Of a DNA stretch of 64,000 nucleotides, positions 17,685-27,074 are shown in pieces. The stretch is from an uncultured Eubacteriaceae bacterium (GTDB taxonomy: Bacteria; Bacillota; Clostridia; Lachnospirales; CAG-274): assembly GCA_947167715.1 (NCBI GenBank), contig CAMVJD010000004.1, forward strand, positions 47,052-111,051, read 5' to 3'. The translations under genes were made by a program, and so were the position numbers. The stretch's first letter is position 1, and each line of letters begins with the position of its first letter. The notes under the pieces were generated by a model that made no database searches, was not told the DNA's origin, and was given only the letters and a program-made list of their open reading frames with translations.

Positions 17685-18536
17685 ATGGGGGACAAAGGGA
17701 AAAATATAAAAAAGGCTATTCTTGCGGGATATATCGTTGTCAGCGGTATATGCTTGGCTATAGGTATTCCCTCACATATAAATGTGGCAAAGGCAATGAA
17801 GCTGAACGATGCTTATGAAAAATTTAACAAACTAAGGAAGTCCTCCGCTTCTAAAGCGGGGGTGCTTACTTAAAATTCAGTGGGAGTCCAAGCTCCCACT
17901 GAATTTGGAATTGCTTGCAATTCCGTTGGTTATGAGTTATGGCGTAACACGCCAAAGGCGTGTATAGCCTACAGAGGATGAGCCTGTACGCGCTTGTCGC
18001 GCGTTTCGGCTTATGTAGCAGAAATTTATTTCTGCGGAATACGAATATCATTGACAAAAAGCGAAATTAAGGATGTGAAATACGGCAGGCTTGCGCTCAC
18101 GTCGGAAACACAGCTTAAGGCCGATTGGCACGAAAGTCAATTTGCCAAAAACTTTAAAGAGCAGCTGGCCGAGGCGAAGTACAGCTCGGATATATATTGG
18201 TTTCGTGTGGAGAATCAGGCACAGTATGACGAAAACGCACGTTTTTGCGGTCTTCCCGATTGGAAACTGCCGGATGAAAGCAAATGCTATATTATAAGCC
18301 TGGATAGGGAAATTGAGGAGTTTGGCGTTTCAAGACTGTACAGATATGAAACCAATTCGACCGATTATGAGTATTCCGCAAATATCGACAACATAGTTTA
18401 TAATTTAGAGGAGCCTATCTATAGGGGTGCAGCGAAATACAGCCCCAAATCGGAATACGGGAGGGTTTATGTCTATTCCGCGGAAAAAATCAATTTGGTA
18501 GATCCACGGTCGCTGGGACTGCAAAAGATATACTAA
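17685..18536 (+). pseudogene. Membrane-anchored protein of unknown function, split by a small mobile element
   Basis: The gene starts at an ATG with a good AAGGAG site. It encodes one membrane segment (about residues 11-30) and then a soluble region, but after residue 47 the reading enters the element at 17828-18055 and stops. Removing the 228 element bases joins TTTAA to AAAAAGC and restores an uninterrupted frame reading EKFKKSEIKDVKYGRLAL, which runs to the stop at 18536. The intact protein would be about 207 residues with a single N-terminal anchor and an acidic C-terminal domain. I do not recognise the family. The insertion should inactivate it, although a fragment could be translated from starts inside the element. 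Confidence 0.85.
17828..18055 (+). mobile_element. Palindrome-rich non-autonomous element, copy 1 (228 bp)
   Basis: The element begins caaactaaggaag directly after TTTAA and ends gaatatcattgac. It contains hairpins ccgcttctaaagcgg, cagtgggag/ctcccactg, ggaattgcttgcaattcc, acacgccaaaggcgtgt and gcagaaatttatttctgc. It carries no transposase. Identical ends occur at 29258-29410, 47814-48170 (reverse) and 63824 onward. Lack of a target duplication, insertion after a fixed pentamer and terminal hairpins are features of IS200/IS605-family elements mobilised in trans by a Y1 transposase. The host gene is restored when it is excised in silico. Confidence 0.85.
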
Positions 18537-18554
18537 ATAAAAAGGGGTGTTTTT

Positions 18555-19418
18555 ATGGAGAAGATAAGCTTTAAACGGGGAAAACGCGCAAGGTCGGTAT
18601 TTTTAATATTTAATACGCTGTTTATGATGTTCTTATGTGCGGCGGTGCTTATACCGATAATAAAGATATTTTCGGCATCTATCGCAAATACCAATACCTA
18701 TGGCATTGATCTTTTGCCGAAGGCGATTGACCTTACCGCCTACAAGTCGTTTAAATTTGAGTACGGCATACATTCGTTTTACATATCGTGTCTTACAACA
18801 GCGGCGACTGCCTTTTTGGGCGTTATGGCAACAAGCATTTCGGCGTATATACTTATGCAGCGGGATATGCCGGGAGTAAGGCTTTTTAAGGCAATGCTTA
18901 TTATAACGCTTGTTTTTAATGCAGGTATTATGCCCGAATATATCGTAATGAAAAAATTGCACCTTACAAACAGTCTTTGGGCGGTGATGCTGCCTATGTG
19001 CCTTAATGTGGCTAATATATTTTTGCTGCGCGCTTATTTTGAGCAGCTGCCCCAAAGTATATTAGATGCGGCGGAGATAGACGGCTGTACGCCCGTGCAA
19101 AAGTTTTTTGCGATAGTTATGCCGCTTTCACGCGCTCCGCTTGCGGTAACGGGTTTTTTGTTTGCAACAGCGGCGTGGAATGAGTATATCAGATATGTAA
19201 TATATATTTCCGACACAACAAAGTATAATTTGCAGTGGGCAATAAGGGATGCAGTAGCCCCGGGGTGCATTGGGGAGGTGTGTCCCGAGTGGTTTTCTTA
19301 CACCGATTATATCGCTTGGGTTTGTGTGCGTATAATTGTGGGTCTGCTGCCCGCGGCGATACTTGTACCGATATTCCTGCACTTTTTGCGGCAGAGAAAA
19401 ATTGACAGAATAATTTAA
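18555..19418 (+). CDS. Carbohydrate ABC transporter permease (MalG/LplC type), orphan
   Basis: The 287-residue protein has six predicted membrane segments and the cytoplasmic EAA loop EIDGCTPVQKFFAIVMPLSRAP that docks on the ATPase. The N-terminal NTNTYGIDLLPKAI and VFNAGIMPEYIVMKKL segments are characteristic of the LplC/YtcP branch of sugar permeases. Normally a second permease and a solute-binding lipoprotein are adjacent; neither is present here, so it must work with components encoded elsewhere or be a remnant. AAGGGGTG precedes the ATG. It follows the interrupted gene by 18 bases and may share its promoter. Confidence 0.88.
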   Translation: MEKISFKRGKRARSVFLIFNTLFMMFLCAAVLIPIIKIFSASIANTNTYGIDLLPKAIDLTAYKSFKFEYGIHSFYISCLTTAATAFLGVMATSISAYILMQRDMPGVRLFKAMLIITLVFNAGIMPEYIVMKKLHLTNSLWAVMLPMCLNVANIFLLRAYFEQLPQSILDAAEIDGCTPVQKFFAIVMPLSRAPLAVTGFLFATAAWNEYIRYVIYISDTTKYNLQWAIRDAVAPGCIGEVCPEWFSYTDYIAWVCVRIIVGLLPAAILVPIFLHFLRQRKIDRII

Positions 19419-19422
19419 AACC

Positions 19423-19463
19423 AAAATGTGAGTGGGGATATTCCGCTCACATTTTTTTATTTT
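19423..19463 (+). terminator. Terminator after the permease gene
   Basis: Stem aaatgtgag/ctcacattt with a 13-base loop and T run. Confidence 0.88.
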
Positions 19464-19500
19464 GGCGTAGTATATAGATAAAAGGCTTTATGAGGCAATT

Positions 19501-19986
19501 ATGTACTACAAAAACCGAAACAAGGAATTAAGTGCGGATATGGGCGCTATGCTCAACAACGAAAATGCGGCGGGGACACTTTCGGGCGGGGATATCGTCC
19601 GTGCGGCGGAAAGCCTGCCTGTCGGCGGTCTGCCGCCCTACGGACAGCGCCCTGACCGTGAGGAAAGGGTAAATGATTATGCTCTTATGCAAGCTATGTA
19701 CCCCAAAACTGCAAAATTGTTTTTGCCATACGTCAAGGCCGCAGTCAAAAACAATATCTACAGCGGCAGCCCGGCGCTGCGTCCGATGGGTCCGGACCGT
19801 GAATTTATAAGCAAGGTGACAAACGAGGCTGTAGACGCTATAAGCCGCGCAAATGACGAGGCCGAGGAGATATGTCTGGACAGCGTATGCGAAATGTGGA
19901 ACAAAAAACAGCTGCTTTACGACCTGGTCTCTACAATGGTGCTTACCGAGATATTTTTAATTTGCAGGCAAAAGAGAAAAAAGTAA
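19501..19986 (+). CDS. Hypothetical protein
   Basis: The 161-residue protein has a low-complexity, glycine- and proline-containing first half (LPVGGLPPYGQRPDREER) followed by a helical segment with ALMQAMYPKTAKLFLPYVK and NEAVDAISRANDEAEEI, and a hydrophobic stretch near the C-terminus (YDLVSTMVLTEIFLICRQ) that could be a membrane or interaction helix. Similar small proteins exist as uncharacterised genes in spore-forming Clostridia, but I cannot name a family. No strong ribosome binding site is seen (GAGGCAATT before the ATG is the best). It lies between the permease and gdhA. Confidence 0.6.
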   Translation: MYYKNRNKELSADMGAMLNNENAAGTLSGGDIVRAAESLPVGGLPPYGQRPDREERVNDYALMQAMYPKTAKLFLPYVKAAVKNNIYSGSPALRPMGPDREFISKVTNEAVDAISRANDEAEEICLDSVCEMWNKKQLLYDLVSTMVLTEIFLICRQKRKK

Positions 19987-20095
19987 AAATGAAATTTTTG
20001 AAATGTCAAATTGCACAAGTTTAAATCAAAAAATTGCAAAATTCGCTCCAAAATGCAAAAAAATCAACAATATTCAATAAATTATGAAATTTCTG

Positions 20096-20125
20096 TTGAC
20101 AAGACAGGCAAAATGCGTGTATAAT
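20096..20125 (+). promoter_or_regulatory. Promoter of gdhA
   Basis: Consensus TTGACA (20096-20101) and TATAAT (20120-20125) with an 18-base spacer, 79 bases before the gdhA start. The leader between them can pair gggtca near 20136 with tgacct near 20159. Confidence 0.8.
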
Positions 20126-20146
20126 AAGTTCACAAGGGTCAGGTAA

Positions 20147-21535
<1,389 letters not shown>

Positions 21536-21576
21536 TGCCTATATACTCTGTGGAGAGTTTATATAGATGAAATTAG

Positions 21577-21606
21577 GGTCGCCGCTTTGCGGCGGCTCTT
21601 TTTTTG
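21577..21606 (+). terminator. Terminator of gdhA
   Basis: Stem gtcgccgc/gcggcggc with TTT loop followed by a long T run. Confidence 0.9.
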
Positions 21607-21630
21607 CGAGGGAAAATGCAAGGGTGTTTT

Positions 21631-21804
21631 ATGCCATTTAAAGACGGTGTTGATAACAGCGAAGTACTAAAGGTAGATATTTTGGAGATAATATCATATG
21701 GTAAAAAGTGGAAAACTTTGAGTAAGGGAATGACGGCAAGAATAAGATGTCTATGCGGCAAAGAAATAAAAGAGAATGAAATAATATCGAAAAAAGCGAG
21801 GTAA
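21631..21804 (+). CDS. Possible small protein of 57 residues
   Basis: A short frame with AAGGGTG before the ATG encodes a basic peptide with a CLCGKEI motif and ends five bases before the next gene, whose GAGG site lies over this stop. The spacing suggests a real or formerly real gene in a two-gene unit. It may be a truncated remnant. No family recognised. Confidence 0.3.
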   Translation: MPFKDGVDNSEVLKVDILEIISYGKKWKTLSKGMTARIRCLCGKEIKENEIISKKAR

Positions 21805-21809
21805 GCCAA

Positions 21810-22199
21810 ATGAAACAAATCGAAGCATTTTCTTGCGAGGACGGGCATATAGAAAGCATAATTATAGGTGCAGAGCAAGCCAAGGTCTCTTTTAGGACAT
21901 GGGAGGGCAGAGGGCTTGTAATGATATTTGAGGGTGTCGAAAAAATAATATCCTCTCATTCGGTATACGGAGATATAGGCGCTTTTTGTATAGCCGAGTC
22001 AAATAACGGCTTAAAAATATATACCTTTGAGGATGCGTGGGGCGATGCACAAAGCGGTGAGCCGCAAATTTGTTTGAGCATAAAGGCGCAAGGGCTGAAA
22101 ATTTACGAGGCGGAATCAAGCGGAGAGACAGATCGCGCGTTATTTGATGTGGGGACTGATTTTCTTGGAGGACAAAAAATAAAAGAACATTTTTCTTGA
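21810..22199 (+). CDS. Hypothetical protein, 129 residues
   Basis: This small soluble protein looks like a compact mixed alpha-beta domain with an acidic character (VSFRTWEGRGLVMIFEGVEK, then GDIGAFCIAESNNGLKIYTF and FEDAWGDA). The layout is reminiscent of small immunity-like domains that occur as single genes, but I have no family match, and no toxin gene lies nearby. GAGGTAAG precedes the ATG by about seven bases. It sits between gdhA and a MITE-like element. Confidence 0.55.
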   Translation: MKQIEAFSCEDGHIESIIIGAEQAKVSFRTWEGRGLVMIFEGVEKIISSHSVYGDIGAFCIAESNNGLKIYTFEDAWGDAQSGEPQICLSIKAQGLKIYEAESSGETDRALFDVGTDFLGGQKIKEHFS

Positions 22200-22243
22200 C
22201 GTATCGCCGCAAAACATTTATAATATAGTAAACGGATAAACAA

Positions 22244-22405
22244 GGAAACGCTGATTTAAGGATACCAAAAATAATTTTGCGCATTTGCTTAACGGCTCTG
22301 TTTGCTATGTTCAGCCTGTTAGGCTTCACATTAGCATGGTCGCCTACAAATGCGCCGCCATCGGCTAAAATTATTTTTGTTTTTTTGAATTTAATCAGCG
22401 TTTCC
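22244..22405. repeat. MITE-like element with 16-base terminal inverted repeats
   Basis: About 162 bases begin ggaaacgctgatttaa and end with its near-perfect inverse ttaatcagcgtttcc. The arms continue to pair (aaaataattttgcgcatttg against caaatgcgc and aaaattattttt), so the whole unit folds into a long hairpin. No coding capacity. It lies 28 bases before yajC. Confidence 0.7.
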
Positions 22406-22433
22406 ATAAGTAAATTCAAGGAGAATATGAGAT

Positions 22434-22871
22434 ATGGATTTTTTAACTGCATTTTTAACAAACTCCGTTACCTTTACGGGCGGTGAGGAGGCTGCGGCAC
22501 AGGCTGCAGATACCGTACAGGCTGCAACACAGGCTGCGGCACAGACAGGACAGGCACAGGGCGGCCCTATGTCGGGTATAATAATGATAATTTATGTAAT
22601 AGTTATTTTTGTTTTAATGTATCTTTTTGCAATAAAGCCGCAGAAAAAACGCGAGCAGCAGCTTAAGGACATTCAAAACGAAATGAAGGTGGGCGACTGG
22701 GTCGTTACATCCAGCGGTTTTTACGGCCGTGTAATGGAAATTTACGACCAGAATGTTGTTGTGGAATTCGGCCTTAACAAGGGTATACGCATCCCCGTGC
22801 TTAAGAGCGAGATATACGGCAATACCGAGCCAAACCTTTCCAACAAGCCGCAGGAAGAGAGCAGCAAATAA
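22434..22871 (+). CDS. yajC: Preprotein translocase subunit YajC
   Basis: The 145-residue protein has one membrane helix (about residues 45-66, IIMIIYVIVIFVLMYLFAI) followed by the YajC signature KPQKKREQQLKDIQNEMKVGD and VVTSSGFYGRVMEI. YajC associates with SecDF at the translocon. The N-terminus is unusual in carrying an Ala/Gln-rich extension of about 30 residues (AAAQAADTVQAATQAAAQ) that most YajC proteins lack. CAAGGAG lies about 13 bases before the ATG. The usual tgt or secD neighbours are absent. Confidence 0.95.
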   Translation: MDFLTAFLTNSVTFTGGEEAAAQAADTVQAATQAAAQTGQAQGGPMSGIIMIIYVIVIFVLMYLFAIKPQKKREQQLKDIQNEMKVGDWVVTSSGFYGRVMEIYDQNVVVEFGLNKGIRIPVLKSEIYGNTEPNLSNKPQEESSK

Positions 22872-22933
22872 TTTTTTTGGTAGATTTTACCCTAAAACCG
22901 TAAAAATTTGCATTGTTTTTTACAAAAAAATAC

Positions 22934-22962
22934 TTGTAATTTGCGGCGGTATGTGGTAAAAT
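22934..22962 (+). promoter_or_regulatory. Promoter of rpsO
   Basis: TTGTAA (22934-22939) and TAAAAT (22957-22962) with a 17-base spacer, 92 bases before rpsO. Confidence 0.6.
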
Positions 22963-22968
22963 ATTAAT

Positions 22969-23035
22969 CGTGTAATCGGCCCTTGCTCAGGTTCGGGCAT
23001 CTCCGACCTATCCTTGGCAAGCGGTTAATAATTAT
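22969..23035 (+). promoter_or_regulatory. Structured rpsO leader, probable S15 autoregulatory element
   Basis: The short leader folds into a hairpin aggttcgg/ccgacct (22989-23009, one bulged T) inside an outer helix ccttgc/gcaag (22981-23021), just before the ribosome binding site. Ribosomal protein S15 represses its own mRNA through small leader structures in several bacterial groups. The assignment rests on position and foldability, not on a matched consensus. Confidence 0.5.
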
Positions 23036-23054
23036 TTTATAGGAGGCAAAAAAT

Positions 23055-23315
23055 ATGGAAATCAACAAGCAGGAAATTATTGCAAAGTTCGGCAGAAGCG
23101 AGGGTGACACAGGTTCTCCCGAGGTTCAGGTTGCTCTTTTAACAGCAAGGATCAATCACCTTACCGAACACTTAAAGGAACACAAGAAAGATCACCACTC
23201 AAGAAGAGGTCTTCTTAAGATGGTTGGTCAGAGAAAGGGTCTTTTAAATTACATCAAGTCCAAGGATATTGTTAAATATCGTGAGCTTATCGCAGCACTT
23301 GGTTTAAGAAAGTAA
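23055..23315 (+). CDS. rpsO: 30S ribosomal protein S15
   Basis: The 86-residue protein has the S15 signature [25 protein letters not shown] in shortened form and the [20 protein letters not shown] segment that contacts 16S rRNA. ATAGGAGG precedes the ATG by eight bases. It is a single-gene unit with its own promoter and terminator, and pnp follows as in many bacteria. Confidence 0.98.
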   Translation: MEINKQEIIAKFGRSEGDTGSPEVQVALLTARINHLTEHLKEHKKDHHSRRGLLKMVGQRKGLLNYIKSKDIVKYRELIAALGLRK

Positions 23316-23324
23316 GACTTATTT

Positions 23325-23353
23325 GGGGTGTTGTATCACAGCACCCCTTTTTC
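23325..23353 (+). terminator. Terminator of rpsO
   Basis: Stem ggggtgttg/cagcacccc followed by five T. Confidence 0.9.
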
Positions 23354-23380
23354 ACATTTTTACAGTCAACTGCCGGCGGT

Positions 23381-23434
23381 GTTTTTAGTTTAAAACAGGG
23401 CTTAAACGCTAAACCCCGTTTTAAGCTAAAAAAC
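23381..23434. repeat. Imperfect inverted repeat
   Basis: gtttttagtttaaaacaggg at 23381-23400 pairs imperfectly with ccccgttttaagctaaaaaa near 23414-23433, giving a 20-base stem. Lies between the rpsO terminator and the next element; no gene. Confidence 0.6.
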
Positions 23435-23444
23435 AGTCGGTAAG

Positions 23445-23634
23445 GGTGCCTCTGAAAATTAGGATAAAGCCAAATGCAGATAGAATTTTTGAGAGCAATG
23501 AAAGCCGACGAAAGCATAGCAAAAAAGCTATGCCGAGGAGGTTTGAAGCAGCTATCGAAAATTTGGACGCTGTACGCCTACGGCGTTTCGCTATATATAG
23601 CAAATTTGGCGAAATGATAATTTTTAGAGGTACC
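23445..23634. repeat. MITE-like element with GGTGCCTCTGAAAATTA ends
   Basis: About 190 bases run from ggtgcctctgaaaatta to its near-inverse taatttttagaggtacc. The interior holds short hairpins (catagcaaaaaagctatg; tacgcctacggcgt). The ends differ from those of the element at 22244, so this is a second family. It separates rpsO from pnp and ends 29 bases before the pnp start, so pnp may be transcribed through it. Confidence 0.65.
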
Positions 23635-23662
23635 AAGAATATAATTTACAAAGGAGTATACT

Positions 23663-25810
23663 ATGTACAAAACATTTAAAATGGATCTTGCGGGCAGAGA
23701 GCTTTCCGTACAGATCGACAGAGTTGCAGAGCTGGCAAACGGCGAGTGTATCGTGCGTTACGGCGACACGGTGGTTTTGGTTACCGCTACGGCAAGCGAA
23801 AAGCCCCGTGCAGGTATTGACTTTTTCCCTCTTTCAATAGACTATGAGGAAAAAATGTATGCGGTAGGCAAGATACCCGGCGGCTTTACACGCCGTGAGG
23901 GCAGACCTGCGGAGCACGCTATACTTACATCGCGTGTTATCGACAGACCTATCCGTCCTCTTTTCCCCAAGGATTACAGAAATGATGTTTGCATCAACGC
24001 ACTTGTGCTTTGCGTTGATCAGGACTGCGCACCCGAGATATGCGCAATGATAGGCTCATCTATCGCACTTTCAATTTCCGATATACCCTTCTACGGCCCC
24101 ACAGGCTCCGTTTCGGTAGGTATGATAGACGGTCAATATGTTATCAACCCCACGGCAGAGCAGAAAAAGTTAAGCCGTATGAACCTTACCGTTTCCTCAA
24201 CAAAGGAAAAGGTAATGATGATAGAAGCAGGCGCGGACGAGGTAACGGACGACGAGATGTTTGATGCCATTATGTTCGGCCACAAGCAGAATGTCGAAAT
24301 TTGTAAATTTATCGACGGCATTGTTGCAGAGTGCGGCAAGGAAAAGCACAGCTACGAGGAGCATGTTGTAGACCACGACCTTTACGAGGCTATCAAGGAG
24401 CTTATCCCCGCACAGCGTATGGAAGAGGCTGTATTTACCGATATGAAGCAGATCCGCGACGAGCGTATCACAGCTATCAACGAGGAATGCATCGAGGCCT
24501 TAAAGGAAAAATTCGGCGCCGAGCTTGACGACGAGGAATTTGCAACGGTAATTGACGAGGCTATTTACAAGTACGAGAAAGAGACCGTTCGCCGTATGAT
24601 CCTCCGCGACCACAAGCGTCCCGACGGCCGTGCCTTAAATCAGATAAGACCCCTTTCCGCAGAGGTGGATATTCTTCCCAGAACTCACGGTTCGGCGCTG
24701 TTTAAGCGCGGTCAGACACAGGTCCTTACCGTGACAACACTTGCATCCGTAGGCGATGCACAGAAGATAGACGGCCTTGACGAGGAAGAAACGACCAAGA
24801 GATATATCCACCATTATAACTTCCCCGGCTACTCCACAGGTGAGGCAAAGCCCTCAAGAAGCCCCGGACGCCGCGAGATAGGTCACGGTGCGCTTGCAGA
24901 GCGTGCGCTTTTACCCGTTATTCCCGGCGAGGACGAGTTCCCCTATGCTATCCGTCTTGTATCCGAGGTTTTAAGCTCAAACGGTTCTACATCACAGGCC
25001 AGCGTTTGCGGCTCCACACTTTCGCTTATGGCTGCGGGCGTTCCCATTAAGCGCCCCGTTGCAGGTATATCCTGCGGTCTTGTTACGGGCGAAACAGACG
25101 ATGATTTCATTCTTTTGACAGATATCCAGGGTCTTGAGGACTTCTTCGGTGATATGGACTTTAAGGTTGCCGGTACTCACAAAGGTATCACGGCTATTCA
25201 GATGGATATGAAGATACAGGGTCTTACACCCGAGATAATCAAGGGTGCTATAGCAAACACACACGAGGCAAGAAACTATATTCTTGACGAGGTTATGTTA
25301 AAGGCTATCGCAGAGCCCCGCAAGGAGCTTTCCAAGTACGCTCCCAAGATAGAGTTTGTACAGATAAATCCCGACAAAATGGCAGAGGTCATCGGCTCCA
25401 AGGGCAAGACTATCAACAAGATAATCGAGCTTTCCGGCGTTGATAAAATCGATACCGAGGACGAGGGCAAGATATACATTTCATCCGCAAATGCAGATGC
25501 TATCGCAAAGGCTGTGGATATGATAACTATGATAGACAAGGGCCCCGAGGTAGGCAAGGTATACAAGGGTACAGTTACTCGCCTTATGACATTCGGCGCA
25601 TTTGTTGAAATAGGCTTTGAAACAGAGGGTCTTGTGCACATCTCCAAGCTTGCACACGAGCGTGTTGCAAAGGTAGAGGATGTTGTAAATGTAGGTGATG
25701 TTATCGAGGTAAAGGTTACCGAGATAGACGACCAGGGACGTGTAAACCTTTCAAGAAAGGCTTGCCTGCCCAAGCCGCAGAAGCCCGAAGCTCCCAAGAC
25801 AGAAGAATAA
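23663..25810 (+). CDS. pnp: Polyribonucleotide nucleotidyltransferase (PNPase)
   Basis: The 715-residue exoribonuclease degrades RNA by phosphorolysis from the 3' end. Two RNase PH domains are seen (LAELANGECIVRYGDTVVLVT start at about 15-35; second domain from RPDGRALNQIRPLS, with GSTSQASVCGSTLSLMAAG), then a KH domain (DKMAEVIGSKGKTINKII) and an S1 domain (GKVYKGTVTRLMTFGAFVE). AAGGAG precedes the ATG by nine bases. It has its own terminator. Loss of linkage to rpsO by the MITE may give independent transcription. Confidence 0.97.
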   Translation: MYKTFKMDLAGRELSVQIDRVAELANGECIVRYGDTVVLVTATASEKPRAGIDFFPLSIDYEEKMYAVGKIPGGFTRREGRPAEHAILTSRVIDRPIRPLFPKDYRNDVCINALVLCVDQDCAPEICAMIGSSIALSISDIPFYGPTGSVSVGMIDGQYVINPTAEQKKLSRMNLTVSSTKEKVMMIEAGADEVTDDEMFDAIMFGHKQNVEICKFIDGIVAECGKEKHSYEEHVVDHDLYEAIKELIPAQRMEEAVFTDMKQIRDERITAINEECIEALKEKFGAELDDEEFATVIDEAIYKYEKETVRRMILRDHKRPDGRALNQIRPLSAEVDILPRTHGSALFKRGQTQVLTVTTLASVGDAQKIDGLDEEETTKRYIHHYNFPGYSTGEAKPSRSPGRREIGHGALAERALLPVIPGEDEFPYAIRLVSEVLSSNGSTSQASVCGSTLSLMAAGVPIKRPVAGISCGLVTGETDDDFILLTDIQGLEDFFGDMDFKVAGTHKGITAIQMDMKIQGLTPEIIKGAIANTHEARNYILDEVMLKAIAEPRKELSKYAPKIEFVQINPDKMAEVIGSKGKTINKIIELSGVDKIDTEDEGKIYISSANADAIAKAVDMITMIDKGPEVGKVYKGTVTRLMTFGAFVEIGFETEGLVHISKLAHERVAKVEDVVNVGDVIEVKVTEIDDQGRVNLSRKACLPKPQKPEAPKTEE

Positions 25811-25820
25811 TTTTTTCTTA

Positions 25821-25851
25821 AAAAGGCCGCTGCTTTTCAGCGGCTTTTTTT
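25821..25851 (+). terminator. Terminator of pnp
   Basis: Stem aagccgctg-like (ggccgctg/cagcggct) with TTTT loop and seven T. Confidence 0.9.
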
Positions 25852-25916
25852 GTGCCGTAAAGGCAGCCGAAGCTTTCTTTTGCGCAATATGCCTGCTTGA
25901 AAATTAAAAAAATATA

Positions 25917-25945
25917 TTGTTATATCAAAAATTTTGTGGTATAAT
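25917..25945 (+). promoter_or_regulatory. Promoter upstream of the 25965 gene
   Basis: TTGTTA (25917-25922) and TATAAT (25940-25945) with a 17-base spacer lie 19 bases before the ATG at 25965, showing that the longer frame starting at 25917 is not the coding start. Confidence 0.65.
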
Positions 25946-25964
25946 CCATAAAGAGGTGAGGCTG

Positions 25965-27056
25965 ATGGCAAAACTTGAATATGAAAAGTTTAAAAAACTG
26001 AATAATATCTTCAAGGCGGAGTTTAATGCCGCATTTAAGGCTGTAAGATCCGAGGATAAAAACGATATATTTTTTTATTTTGATAATATATATCGCGTGT
26101 GGTATTACAGTGCACTTTTTCGCGAAGCCTTTGCAACACCTGCGGTATTTGCCGACATTTGGTTTGGAGATGACGGCGTTAATGTGTGCCTGCCCAAAAT
26201 AAAAAACGAGGAAATTGCATTTGAATGGAAGCTTTATACGCAGGAAGAGCATCCGTTTATAAACGATCTTTCCGTCCTTGCGCAAACGGCAGACGAGGGA
26301 GCGGCCTTTGACCACATAACGCGTGAGCTTATGCCGGAAAGCTTTGCGGAATATGCGCCGCGTTTTACCTTCAGCGACAATATATATATAGCATATCTGG
26401 TTGAGATAGCGCTGGAGCTCGGTGTTATAAAAAGGATACCCGCAATTGGCATAGCAAGGTATGTTTCCACGGCAAAGGGCCGCAATATGCACCAGCTTTC
26501 AACACGTTCGGCGCTTGAAAAGGCGGTGGAATGTGCCTGCAAGATATTCTGCCGCAAGTTTTCGGCAATTTTTGGCAATTGTCCCGGCCTTAATAAGGCG
26601 CTTGTACAAAAATGGCTGGAAAGCACATATCTTACGGATGATATTTATGCCGACCTTTACGATCTGGTGGGGTTTGATATAGTTGACCTTTGGAAAAACG
26701 ACCGAAATCATGCCGAAAGGCTTGACGAAAGCGAGCGTGCGGCTTTATCGTCGGTATATCCCATAGGAAGAATGATAGACAGGTATTTTTTAACGCCTTT
26801 CGGACGGTATTTTCAATTTATACAGCCAATATATTACAATCCGTTTTCGTTTGAAAGGGAATTGGAATATATTTTTAATAACGGTATAAGGGATGACTAT
26901 GACAATGCGCTGGCTGTATTTGCGCCGTCAAGCCTGTATCGCCTTACCGTGCTTGGGAAAAGTATGCTGACGGATAAGAAAAAAGATATTCCGTTTGCAC
27001 TCAGCGCAGATGAAATGGAAAGCTATCTTGCTCAAATGATGAAGTATTACAGATAA
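25965..27056 (+). CDS. Hypothetical soluble protein, 363 residues
   Basis: The protein is cytoplasmic, rich in aromatic residues and without signal peptide or membrane segments. Notable segments are DIFFYFDNIYRVWYYSALF (about 25-43), a helical centre with ALEKAVECACKIFCRKFSAI and a C-terminal YYNPFSFERELEYIFN. I recognise no domain. AGAGGTGAG lies seven bases before the ATG, just after the promoter. The following DUF975 gene starts 18 bases downstream, suggesting an operon of two genes of unknown role. Confidence 0.7.
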   Translation: MAKLEYEKFKKLNNIFKAEFNAAFKAVRSEDKNDIFFYFDNIYRVWYYSALFREAFATPAVFADIWFGDDGVNVCLPKIKNEEIAFEWKLYTQEEHPFINDLSVLAQTADEGAAFDHITRELMPESFAEYAPRFTFSDNIYIAYLVEIALELGVIKRIPAIGIARYVSTAKGRNMHQLSTRSALEKAVECACKIFCRKFSAIFGNCPGLNKALVQKWLESTYLTDDIYADLYDLVGFDIVDLWKNDRNHAERLDESERAALSSVYPIGRMIDRYFLTPFGRYFQFIQPIYYNPFSFERELEYIFNNGIRDDYDNALAVFAPSSLYRLTVLGKSMLTDKKKDIPFALSADEMESYLAQMMKYYR

Positions 27057-27074
27057 GGAGAAAGGAAAAAGACA

